A stretch of 64,000 nt of DNA, taken from Klebsormidium nitens. Lineage: Eukaryota > Streptophyta > Klebsormidiophyceae > Klebsormidiales > Klebsormidiaceae. The translations under genes were made by a program, and so were the position numbers. The stretch spans positions 54,133 to 118,132 of the forward strand of contig DF237098.1 in NCBI GenBank assembly GCA_000708835.1. Direction: 5' to 3'. This document shows positions 1 through 11,500 of the stretch, one piece after another. The notes under the pieces are model-generated. The model had not been told where the DNA came from. It saw nothing but the letters and a program-made list of their open reading frames with translations, and searched no databases. How positions within the stretch are numbered: position 1 is the first letter of the stretch; the number at the start of each line of letters is the position of its first letter.

Positions 1-1394
1 ATTCTCAACAAAAACCACACATGCCCGTTTTGAGCGGTAAGCTCAAGAAGAGTCGTCACCGCCATGTGACTGAAGGTGTTGAAGAAAGGATTTTAAGGAA
101 CGGAAAGTGGGTGGGTAAATGCCCATGGGTGCGAAGACACCTTACTGATGACGACCTACGAAACAGTTCATTCAGAAAGGTTGATGCGCAACTTGTGGCA
201 ACCGGCTCCAAACCACTGGTTGATGAATCAGAACTTTATAGGAATGAGCCCTTGCTCTCGAATAACCAGTCATAACCAGTTACTTATGCCCATGAAGGCG
301 AGGCGAAGATGGTAACTGTGAAGCTGCGCAAAGAGTGAAGAGAAACGAAGCGAAGCGGTTGGCACCAATGGCAAACCGGTGCTACTGACAAGGTCGCAAG
401 TTTGCCATGCCCAGTCTTCCTCCTAGGAACCCGCAAATGAACCAGTGCACAGCCAAAAAGGGCTTTCATGAACCATGTGTTGTTATCCAAGGGCCCGAGC
501 CCACAAGCAACAAGTGGCGCCGGACCAGGGCGTCGAGCGCCCGTAATTTCAGGAACGGCTGGACCTACCGAGAGTCATTGTTAGTGGGCTTCCGACCAAC
601 AACTTCGACAAATCCTTGGATATCCCCAATAGAAGGTCCAATCGTCCTTGCCAACGACCGCGTTTACACTTCAAAGGTGATCAAGATGAATATGCGTCCA
701 AACAATTTTTTTTGAACAGAACGGTAGCATGGACAACGGAGTAACCACGGGATAAACTAAGATACCAGTGTGGCGTCAGACAACCAATTTTCCCAACCAT
801 ATGGGTCTCGCCTCCCAGTTCGTTGTCACAGCCTCCTATTATTCTGGATGGGAAGTCGTAAAGGGCTGAGCGCGGCCATGTTGCAAAAGCCACGCCGAAT
901 ACAAAGGAACTATAAACCAGGGAATAACGGGCTCTTCAAATTCTTACAGCCAGACTCAGACAAGCACCTATGACTCCCCGCAATTGAGCGTCGTGGCTGG
1001 TATGCGTCGCATTGCCAGCCATAGACGTGTTGGATTTGTGAATGCACAGCATCGCTGACGTACCATTTAAATCCTGACGATTGGCGGTGCTGACTGTCAA
1101 CAAAAGATCAAACCTTATGATAGACGTTGATAGTGGTCAGCAGAAGTACTGCAACAATGGCCGGGGTTAGCTGGGGTATGGGTGAAGGTGCTGTCAGACG
1201 CGGCATCTGATGCTGTCACTTGCCAACCCAAGCTTTGGTCCGCAAACAATTTAGCACCACGTGAGCTTTCCTTTAGCGTAGGGTCGAAACATAACCAGAA
1301 ATACCTAAAAAGAATTCTTATGTTGAATCATGTAGATTGTAACATCCACACGAGCTCCGGGACGCGAAAGCACGGTGTTGAGACCAGTGTCCCG
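1..1394. other. Intergenic, no gene recognised
   Basis: Only short open frames without codon bias or recognisable motifs occur here. It lies directly upstream of a decayed copia fragment and may be older sequence of the same element, but I could not align it to copia polymerase with any confidence. Confidence 0.5.
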
Positions 1395-2217
1395 GACTGG
1401 TCGCCATAGCCGTTCATTGCTTCAAGTCGCAACCGCTTCGAAGCATCCGACTTCACGTGGCCCGCTGGGAAAGCTCAAAACGCTACTGGCAGGATTTGAT
1501 CGTCAGTAGAGCGGAGTAGTACGAGGCCTACGCTTTACTTCAAAACAATGGTTAGGCCCGCAAGACTTCACCGATCCAATCCGCCCAATCAAGAAAGAAA
1601 CGTTCCATATTGACCGTCCACCTATAAATCCGGGCAGTCTGCTCACTGAAGAGACAAGAGAACGCCTCGACTTTCAAACCGACATTCTTTGGGTGACACG
1701 GCACCGAAACCTCATATACTGTCGAGTACGCTGATGCAGACTGGCAAACCGCGATCGAGGGACGGCGATCAAGGTTGTTGAGGTGCTCTGAACTCGGGAA
1801 GTCAAATCAAGGCTTGCCGTTGCCTTTCCAAAATCGACATTTGGATAAAACAAGAAGTCCTCTGCTCCAAGCCGTAGATTGAAGTGCATCACGATCGATC
1901 TTGTCGTCATCAGCGTAATCACATCAAGCAGGCCAAAGGAGACGACAAACATCAACATCCACCTTCGCACCAGCATTTGAGGATCGGAACTCATTCCAAT
2001 GATCTTGGCACTGCGGAGGCGTCATCTTGGATGCTGTCTCAGGAAGGGAAGTTGAGAATCAGTGAATTACACTGGCGTCGGATGAGAGACACGCCATGGG
2101 TGATCGGCGCTCGTCAAAGCCAGACGAGAAAACAGGACCTTTCAAGAGCGGAAGTGCACCCCCTTCCGAAGCATCAAAGTCGTACGGCAGGCTCACTCAT
2201 CTGACCGAGATGGAATA
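1395..2217 (+). mobile_element. Decayed Ty1/copia-type retroelement fragment (RT end and RNase H)
   Basis: Translated fragments, scattered over several frames, match the conserved order of the copia reverse-transcriptase C-terminus and RNase H. First comes an AVHC...WESSKR stretch (about 1408-1490), corresponding to the 'yAV..LSRF...HW.A.KR.LRYL' region. Then VEYADADWQ...GRRSR (about 1723-1770) matches the RNase H 'YsDADWAgd..dRRSTsGy' motif. Last is PLPKHQ (about 2161-2178) followed after a frameshift by GRLTHLTEME and a stop (about 2187-2217), the usual C-terminal 'KPLP...L.LTEI'. Several frameshifts and stops show it is dead. No LTRs, integrase or gag were found. Confidence 0.6.
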
Positions 2218-2774
2218 AAGTGGCAAGTATAAAGGAAAAGGAACCGTCTGCACGGGATCAGGGCGGCAGCGGACAAAGCCACCACTTTTGACTGAATTGC
2301 TCTTTCAACAAAGATCAGAAGTAGAAGCAAGAGGATGCCACTGATGGAGGACGGAAGTGAACCGCCCAAAAATATGGACTCCGTGCAAAAGGTCGACGAG
2401 TGTTTCAATGATGGGTATTCAGGAAGAGGCGCCCGATGGACTCAAGCCAGCGAACACGCAAGCTGGTTTACGTGTTTCAAAGAGCGATACATCCATTCTC
2501 GGTGGTCCCACAAACTCAAAAGACCAGGTGCGTGTGCCGCACAAAGAAACTCCTTACTTGAGCGTTGTCCAAACATAGTCAACTCTGCTACTCTGCATCA
2601 GAAAGGTCCAATCCACTCTCAAAAACAACGCTGATCCTAAGAACCTAAAAATACGCCCGTCAACGACTATCAAAACTGACCGGAGCACTTATTTGCGAGC
2701 CCCCATCCTGCCATCTCAACTCAGCAGCTGTTCCCTCTGTGAACACCGCACAGTAAGCGGAACTCGGACGTTGC

Positions 2775-2858
2775 CCTTATTGCCGCTCCCGAATAGAGCT
2801 GGCATCTCTTCTCACTCAATTGTCGCTCCCGAAATTAGCCGGCAGTTCTTCTGAGAAG
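2775..2858 (-). repeat. Tandem copy of the last ~40 nt of the rhodanese CDS, downstream of its stop
   Basis: The end of the coding sequence (2816-2858, reading SEELPANFGSDN-stop) is followed at once on the minus strand by a diverged second copy (2775-2815) that would read SEEMPALFGSGN and has lost the stop. It sits in the presumed 3' UTR. The same kind of edge duplication recurs at splice junctions elsewhere in the window. Confidence 0.7.
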
Positions 2859-5800
2859 TACGCCATAAGGCCGTTGTCCAGATGTAGGACGTTCTTGTAT
2901 CCGTCCACGACTAGGTAGTAGGCAGCAATCAGCGACCTGCACGTTAAGGGGCACTGATTTGGAACCGGGTTTCGAAGCCGCTGGAGACTTTGATAATAGA
3001 GCAAGGAACGCGTTACAGAACTAAGACTGTCCTTTTCGATCTGCGGATTTCGACATCCTAAAACGGAGACAAGACCGAAACCCAAGTTGCCACAATAACA
3101 ACGAAGCGCCACGCTCCTTTTGATCTGAGTCGGTCGCATGGCCTGATCTTGAAACGTCTTGATTCTTTACATCATCGGCGAGCACACAAAGATGTCGGCA
3201 TCAGTACGGAATGAGGGAAGTTATGGGAAAGGTGATCAAAGCCTGGAGGAATGTAAACGGAGAAGAGAGGAGGGCGAGGCAGATCACGAGCAACCGACCG
3301 GTCTCTGCATTACATGTTTGAACAGAAAAGAAGCGAAGCTCTGCCAAAGGAACCTTGTGAATCCACAGCCCGAAGCCCCCTCGCAACTTCTGGTGCGTAC
3401 TAGCGAAGCTACGAAGCATCTATTCTTGTGGAGCACCGTCGGTCGGTGCTTCCACTCGCTTCACTCAGGAATCGGACTCGAGGAAGCAAGGAGAAAACTG
3501 GGGGCACGAAAGGGGTCCATTGTGGAGATCAAAAGCTGCTCATCCGGATAAAGTTGCTTCACAAGCGGTTGGCGGCGGCGCCGAACTCCTGAAAATTTGA
3601 GCCCTTGCTGGTCATGCCCCTCAAGATCGTTTGAACTTTTGGAACCGGACGCGGACACCGGACACCGGACACCGGAATCGGAACCGGAACCGGAACCGGA
3701 ACAAGAACCGGAACCGGAAGGTTGACAGGTGAAAAACGGGTCGCGCTTTCAGGCTCGCTATCGGAGTTCGCGGCAGCAAGGAATCTCCTACCGGAACACT
3801 TGTCCACATAGAAAACATTATTCAATCCGGTCTACCAGAAACGGGCGGCAAAAGTGACTTTCCGCAGTACGAACGACCAGAAACGCAACGATGGAGAGCA
3901 ACACGGGAAAGCAGGACATTCCATGAGAAAAAAATATGCACACGCTAGAAGCGAGCCGTACCGTGATTGCTTTCCCTCTGGAAAGTTGGCTGAAGGCCGT
4001 GTGCTCCCCCCTGCCGTGCACGCCACAATGATCTTGGCGTCTTTCTCCGGGAAGGTCGCCCTCACATCTATAAGAGAAGCAGATCGTGCTGGTCAATCAG
4101 GGCATTGCAAATTTTGCAAAGACTTTGTAACCAAGCTTTTGGCGTCCTCAGATAATTGGGGTAGTTAAGGCTAACGCTTGAACTCGGAACAGACCGGACA
4201 GTCAGCTAATGATGATCAAAGAACAACAATGAAGCCGCACTCAGTAATCCCCTCCAGATGAGGTCTAAATCATTAATAAGCGCTGAGATGTGCATTTTAT
4301 GACAAATTGCTGGCACAAGCGCAGCTCGAGCAATCACCCTCCTTCGAGCCCCTTGATTAAGGTTGCCAACCTGAGACGAATGCACAACGGACCAGCTTCT
4401 TCAGCTAAGGTCAGAAGCCCACTCTTTCACTACGCCTGCTTGTTCCTAGGGCCCCAAGACAAGGCCATGCTAATTCCCAACAATAGACGGAAACTTTCTC
4501 CTCGAAGCACCCTCAAGAAGTTGGCTGTTGAAGTTCGCTTCCACCAAATCATTGATACGTTTCTACAAGCTGCATTATGTTTGGTTCACTGAACCACTTC
4601 TTCCGAAGAAGAAGGGTGTCGAGACTGCACAAATGCTGTCACCAAACTCTCATGTTTCAGCTCCCCAAACGTCATCAAAGCAAAAAGACGCATCCGTCTC
4701 CTGCTCACCTTCGATGAAGCTCGGGTTCTCCTCGGTCCCCTTGAAGATGCCAAAGAATGCAAAGCCCGCACGCCGGATGATCTTGTAGGGTGTCCAGTCT
4801 TGGATCGCTCGGTACAGCTGTACGTTGCTGGAGTCCTCAGGGTGGGCCTGGGATAAGGATACAGACCCTCAGACTTTTAAGCACAATCGAAATAAGTTGC
4901 ACAATTCGTGGCATGATGTCACAAAGCCTTCCTCAAGATGAAATCGATCAGCTGCATCCGGTAGCTTCCAGTCGGCTGTCTATGTACAGAGCTGCCTATT
5001 GTTGGACATGCGGAACGTGCGCGCGATCTCTCAGGTATCTTAAGAATCCCCAATCTATGTCATTGGAGGCAGAAATTGCGGTACCCGTCAGGCATCAAGC
5101 AAAGGGTATGCGCTTTCATTTTGGAAGTCACGCTCTACCGTCTCGAATGGCCGCCGCTTACGCCAACAGGGGTGGAAGCAATTGCACACCGACACCAGAG
5201 ATTCCCAGCGACTCCAGCCAGCAACCGCACTGGTTCAATGCTGGTTCACTGCCTTTCTAGAGCAGTCTCTCCAGGCATCACAACTGATACCAGACACAGC
5301 AAAGTAGGAACCCACCCAGCAACACATCGTCAATGAGTACCCTTTAGATTTGCTGCGGTTATGTAGCATCTGCTCATTCTCAACCTGAGAGTACTCAACA
5401 TCAGATACAAGCACGAGGAACAGTCGGTCCCAGAAGCTCACCTCTTTGTAATCATAGTCTGGTCGAACGTCCAGAAACCGGTAGCCCTCCTCGTTGACCA
5501 ACCGCCTTGCTTCTTTTGGGGCGACGGAGCGCACATTGGCATCGACGAGCACTTTTCTCTTGGCGTCCCACTTCACCTCCGCTGCAGAGACTACGAGGTA
5601 ACGTCACCACCAGGACGTCAACATCATTGCGTTCCCTTCCTCTTTTCTTTAACGACTTCTCCCCGTTTTTGGCGTCCAGTCATTCCCACATTTGCTGACC
5701 CTCCTGTGAACCTTGTTTGACAATAGGAAGGAAAGGGGTTGTTTCCTTTTTGCAGTTTTCCCTCTTCTTTGTGTTGGTGGCAGTTAAGGTGCTCACTTTC

Positions 5801-7528
5801 CAACAAAACTAGACCAAACTAGACCAAAGTTAAGGAACATGATTGCGAAACGGCAGTTAAGAATGAGAACCAGCTAAAATCTCTGAGAAGATCTAGACTG
5901 TGAAGTAGGGGCTGCAGATCTGCCATTACTTCTTGTGCAACTTTGAAGACTGATGTGGTTTCATATTGCTCGGATACCCAAAAAAATGGAATTATTAAGC
6001 CCTCGCAGCTCAGTGTGCCAGTCATCAAGCGCCGCCAGACTTTAAGAATAAAAGTGACCGGCTTTTTGGGGGGCCCTCAACCTTGCATTCAAACGTGCAA
6101 ACATTTGCAGCATGAGCGAGGGCGTGAAAGATGGTAGTCAAATTAGAATCACGAGTGCATGGGCAAGAAACCTGCGGAACAGGGCCAGAACAAGAAAGGC
6201 GGTCCATTGCAAGAACTTTCCTTCAAATAGGGTACTCTAATATCTCAACTTCTTAGGCGGGGATGACAATGCAATGCAAAGACTAGAAACTTTTCAACAA
6301 CTGGGAAACCCCAAGCCAACGGCCAACAAGGTCCTCGTCGTCAAAGTGATGGGGTGCTTAGATTGATGATTGAGCGGGTCGTAACACAACAACATCAAAA
6401 AGGGGTACGCACGACAAGCAATCTCTGGGGAATCACATGAGAGCCACAGATAATTGGTCTTCAGAACAGGAGGACTCCAAGACGCATCGGAAGGTGTATG
6501 GATTGAAATGCTCATGAAAATCCAGTATGGTGTCTGCTTCAAAGAGCCGCGACGAATCATGACGAAATCATTTGAGGAAGATTCTAAAAAGGAACTTGCC
6601 AAGTACCACCACCAGTGAATTGGAAAATGAAAAGTGAAGTACTGCAAAGTTGACAGGTCAGTGCATTTTGATTCTCAGAATTGCTGTCAATCAGCATTGC
6701 AAGCTAAATTCCGCGAGACATGTGTCAGCAAAATAAACAGCATGCAGAATGAGCTTCAAACTTGTTACACACACCGAAAATGTACCGCCAGCTCAATCCT
6801 AGCCAAACGTCCACCTTCACTTCCCTCACACACATTGCAAATTGGAATAACCTTAAAAAACCCTAACACAAAGCATCAGCATTATCTTCACTTGAAAAGC
6901 CAGAAAGCGGGTCATATCAGAAACTAACAACAGGATGTCCGGTTTACCTGATCTCAAAACAAACGTAAGGGAGACGGATTGAGTAATTGGTCACATTGGT
7001 GAAAGGAGATTCGTATTTTGAAGCATCTCATTTGCTGGACTAGCTGTGTTCGGACGCTGCTTTAGGTCAGCTGGATACAAACTATCTCAAGAGAGATGTC
7101 AGATCTTGTATTGACACCCATTGGGTGCATGGCTTAACCGCTACGGTCCTTAAAATACTGTATGTAGATGATAAATGAGCACTAAAAACTTAGAGTCAGC
7201 AGACGCTGCTTAAGAGCTGCTTGTGTCCAGCATTGTCCTTTCAGAAAACAAACCAAAAGCAAGACCAAGTAAAAACAAGCAGACGCTAAGACTCACCAGC
7301 CCTCTCTGGCACAATGGCTGCTCTTGCCGTCTGCTTTTGCCGTGGCAATTGGCGGCTACACTGCCTCCCTGCTGGTACTCTCCTTGCGCCTGCCAGAAAA
7401 TGTGATTCCCCTAAACTTGGCCAAGCGAGCGGGAGGCTCCCGTTGTGGTTGCTTTGCTGCCTAGGAGCGGTCTGCAAGGCGATGCTTCCAAACAAGGCGG
7501 CCCGAGTGGCGGCAATTGACGTCGCCAT
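2816..7528 (-). CDS. Chloroplast-targeted rhodanese-like domain protein (STR9/11-like), 5 exons
   Basis: The product is a single-domain rhodanese (sulfurtransferase) family protein, probably plastid-located. Exons on the minus strand are 7528-7297, 5581-5442, 4847-4709, 4067-3962 and 2936-2816. Phases 1,0,1,2 all match and give 738 nt, 245 aa. Exon 1 encodes an Ala/Ser/Arg-rich, acid-poor N-terminus (MATSIAATRAAL...) typical of a chloroplast transit peptide; an in-frame upstream Met at 7564 would add 12 residues, but Met at 7528 makes the better transit peptide. The rhodanese fold follows: RFLDVRP, then RRAGFAFFGIF.GTEENP, then the active-site loop IIVACTAGGS with Cys as the candidate catalytic residue, then SLIAAYYLVVDGYKNVLHL near the C-terminus. 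The last two stretches closely resemble plant STR proteins with the same 'GTE.NP' and 'LP.G.QSRSLIAAY' signatures. No sulfurtransferase substrate is known for most of these. Introns are long (594-1715 nt). The gene is head-to-head with the MFS gene. Confidence 0.88.
3649..3721. repeat. Hexanucleotide microsatellite (ACCGGA/AACCGG type)
   Basis: A run of related units, GGACAC-CGGACAC followed by GGAACC-GGAACC, fills about 70 nt in the last intron of the rhodanese gene. It is low-complexity and non-coding in this model. Confidence 0.85.
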
Positions 7529-8554
7529 TTGGGCGGTCTTATTCGAAGGAGATCCTCCGCACAAACACTAATTTACAACCGACAAACAGAAAAGTTTTAC
7601 TAGACAAAAGTGAAGCACCCAGCTTGGCTTGCGCCTCTATCCTTCTGGAAGCTCTAGATTTGTGAGGAAGCAACTTGCAAGCTGCATCCTCTTTCACAGC
7701 TGTAGCTCTAGCTTCGTTAGTGAGAATCTTATATTGCATGGGGGGGTCTTTTTCAAGAACATTTACACCGTCGGATTACGATCCAGAGTTTATCTGACGT
7801 CTATCATCGAGCACACGAACCCCCCGCCTCGAGTGCGTGGAGGGAACAGATAATTACGGGTCTAGCTAAATCTTGTAGTTACTATAACCAGTTTGATTCC
7901 TGGTAAAGGCGTGCTTAACCGGGTTCAAATGATACTCAGATGACCTGCGCGCGCGGTCGCTGGATCCTTGGCGGTTGAGGGACCGTGTCCAACGAAAGGC
8001 ATCGATGTACCGGTAGACCTCCAGGCGTTTGCAAGTGCAAAGTGGCTGGTTAGCTCAGTCAGTGCAATATGTTGTCTTTTCAAAGGGTCTAAGCTCAGAA
8101 TTACAGTACCTAGTCTAGCCCTTCATGCACTGCAGTGGATCATCCGCTTTGATCCTTCGATTTTTGAGCATTTATGACATCATTTTTGATACCGCGTTGA
8201 TCAACACGATAAATGGAGGATGAATTCAAAGATTACATCATCGGCATTGTAGGCCAACGTTTTCTTCCAAGAGCGCTGAATAGCGAGTCGTCTCTCCTGG
8301 GATAGATTGCGCCAATGTCCCTGGCAGAGCCAAACACGGCCAGCTGCCGCATCTTCTCAGTGAGGGTCAATTTACACAGACCTCTTCCTCCAGGAAACAA
8401 AAGAAGAGTTTCCTACATTGCTTTCAGATTTTGAGGAGGATGAGGAGAAGGAACACGAAGATCTGAGGAGGGTGCACCTTGATACCCCAGCGAGATAACC
8501 AGTCAGCTTGTTTGGAAGGAGCGCTTTCTATCAATTCCCAATAAGCAGGCGGCA
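7529..8554. promoter_or_regulatory. Shared ~1 kb spacer between divergent rhodanese and MFS genes
   Basis: The two flanking start codons point away from each other, so this stretch must contain both promoters, or one bidirectional promoter, and both 5' UTRs. I saw no convincing TATA box in either direction and no other gene. Confidence 0.4.
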
Positions 8555-11500
8555 TTGCTGCCGGACCCCTGCAAAATGGGGCTAACCTCAGCGAGGCCCT
8601 CAGAAGGAGGGAGCGCGACACAATGGCTCTCTGCAGCCACCGTGACGATTATCCTTATGAACCTCACCGGGATGCTCCAGGCCATCAGCGATCAGCTGTT
8701 GCCCTCTGTGTTGCACGAGGTGGCCGAGAGCTTTGACGTCACGCCAACGGAGTTGGGGGGAGTGCAGGCTGTCCGTATATTTGTGTCGGTAAGGAGGGGT
8801 CTCCTGTGCAATTCTGCAAAGCTGAGATGCAGGGGCGTCACGAGTGCTTGAATCACCTCTTTCTTTGTTTGCACCGCCACTCTGGTTTTCTCAACCTTGT
8901 TTTCTTGCTCGACACATGCTTGCCACAGGATCAAAGGGAGTGACATTGGTTTTTCGTGACTGCTGGTAATTCGGTTTAGCGTTTGGCGAGTCTTTGATAC
9001 TATAGAAGCATGCCATGGGTGCAGCATGCAGTAGTTGGGAAATACTCTATAGCGACCAGCTTATAAGATTCTTTTGCCGCTTCAGCCTATCAGCATTGCT
9101 TGGATGCCACTGAATCAAGTTAAGTTCTCAAGCATACCTGCAGATACTACCTTCTGTTAAGAGGTTCTCTTTTCTCAGCAATGCCATCATGGCCAGGGCA
9201 GCAGCATCCGCATGCCACTTTTTAAACCTATCAGCTTGAAGGCCTTGGAAAAGAGCTTCAGCAGTCTGCACCAAACCATATTCTGTGCTCAGTTGCTCAA
9301 GTGCAAAGGCGCTGCAGGCAATCTGTCCCTGGTGATCACCATAACTGATTCAGCTTGAAGGTCTCAGAATACAATTCTCACAGCAGCCAATTGCGGATGA
9401 GGTAAGCATTAGCATCGTAGGCTGGGCCCTCAAATCATCGTTTTACCCACAGGCGTTTGCATCCCTGATCGCTGCATACCTGGTCAGCATGAAGGTCAAC
9501 CGCGCGCGCATTGTAGGAATGGGCACCTTGCTGTCTGGCATCACCGCGGCAGGGGTTGCGCTCTCCTTTCGCTACGGGTACATGATGGTCTGGAGAGCCA
9601 TTGATGGACTCGCCCCCGCACTGGTGGTGCCAGCAGTGCAGTCAATCATTGCAGGTGCGAGGCTTCAGCTCTTTCATCCAGACATATAAGGTCTTTAGGA
9701 AGCAGATCTGGCCATGTGTTAGATTCACAGATCTGTTGGCGAGCTAATGCTAGCATCAATCTACCCTATGTGGTGTGGCCAAAACAGTTCAAACCAGTTT
9801 AGGCAATTATTTTGAGCTTGAAAGCTGATGCTGTAGCAATTGGGTCCACCAGTAGGGTCTGTAGGGTAAGGTTAACAGAAACCTTCCAGCTGTGCTCTCT
9901 CTTCCGGGGATGCAGTCAGGCATTTCAGGTAAGAAGCTTCAGACGGCGTTCCTGTAGGAACTGGATTACTGGTGTGCGAACTTTGATGTGGAAAAAGTGG
10001 CTAGCAGATGCATGCAATGGTAAATAGGAATCTGGATGATATGAACCTGCCAACAGCATATGGCACCTGCACTAAGAAATCGGCCGACATTCACCTGAAG
10101 CAGCAACCTGCATAGGTCATACACTGCTTTTGAAAACAAGAGTATTACGTTCGAGGGCTGTGAGTAGTGGTAAAGATCAGCGCGTACCAAGCACTGTAAT
10201 CGAAAGCATGTTGGCAGCTCGGAGGTCCGAGCAGGCAATCTACTTTTCTAGCGTCTCAACCTAAGAGGCGGGATGGGTGATAAAAACTCTGAGGTGACTC
10301 CTAGGATAGCTCTAAGTAATTGACGTTCTCCTATTGTTTGCAGATTCCTACACTGAAACGGAGCGAGGCAAAGCGTTCGGATTGTTCTCCATCTGCTGGA
10401 GTCTGGGGAGGGTCGTCGGCAGTCTCTTTGGCACTATGATTGCCAGTGGCAAAGGTGAGAACCATTCTGTGTCGTCTAGTGACTTTGGAGGAAACTGACT
10501 CCTCTCACGATTAGACCAGAGCACTCAAATATTAGGTCCGCCTTGCAACACCTTTGTAGCAGCTCTCGACAGTACCACGGGCTCTCCAATTTAGATGGCC
10601 CCAAGGTCCGTGGAGAATTAGCCAAGTCCTAAAGTCCGTTTCAAATACCTTTTAAAATCATCACAACTTCGACGAAACACTGCTAACGCCCCAGAACATG
10701 TCCTGCGTTGAGCACGTTTAGGAACTCCCTTGCTAGAAGGACAGGTCCCTTTGGTTTTTGACCTCATCTTTGATCGGATTGTATAGCTCGAATTTTGCCT
10801 TGGTTCTACCTCTGCTCTGGAGAGCTTCGAGGGCGCTGCTCGCTTCTTTCAACCCTGCTTGCATTTCGGTGATCCAGACAGATTGACCGCTTGCGCTTTC
10901 ATTCAATCCCTAAGCCGACGTTATTGTTTACTTCGCAGTGGGAGGGTTCGAGGGCTGGCGTGCCGCGTTTTGCATCATGTCCTTCGGCGCGGTCTGCCTG
11001 GGCATGCTCGTCATCACGCTGGCGTCAGACCCGTCACAGCCGTCAGGCAAACGTCAGCAGCAAGAGTATGAGCGGCTGGCCAGCTCCAAGGGCAGCATCA
11101 GCCTCAATACGAAGCAGATTGAGGACACGAATGCAGGTAGGGAAAGACGTCGCTTTTGCATCCTGCGTATCAACGAAAGGTTCGCAAGCTACTTCTCAAA
11201 ACCAACCCCGTGCTGTTCTATCTCGACTCGACTGAAGCAGCTGAAAAGTAAGTTTGCCGCTCAATTCAAAGATCAGCGATAAGGCACCTGCCAGGCGGTC
11301 CGCTTATCTTCGCATTCTCAGCGGCTGTCGCCGACCTTTTGACACCAGCCTGCTTTGCATCTTCTTTGCAGACACGTCTGCGTGGGGTTGTGTCAAGAAG
11401 CTGGGCGGGGAGGTGCGCGACGTGTGGCACGTCAAGACTTTCCGCGCGATCGTCCTGCAGGGAGTCGTTGGGTCTTACCCCTGGCAGGTAAGACGGTTCG

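Noticed and set aside
3159-3551. 130-codon plus-strand frame
   Set aside because: It lies wholly inside the last rhodanese intron on the opposite strand and has no recognisable domain.
7314-7571. 85-codon plus-strand frame
   Set aside because: It is antisense to rhodanese exon 1, whose transit-peptide reading and exact phase match to exon 2 explain the coding signal.
8040-8110. tRNA-like A box (GGTTAGCTCAGT) with a GGTTCAAAT upstream near 7920
   Set aside because: No acceptor, D or T stem could be folded, and the order is wrong for a normal tRNA. A permuted tRNA was considered, but the T stem does not pair.
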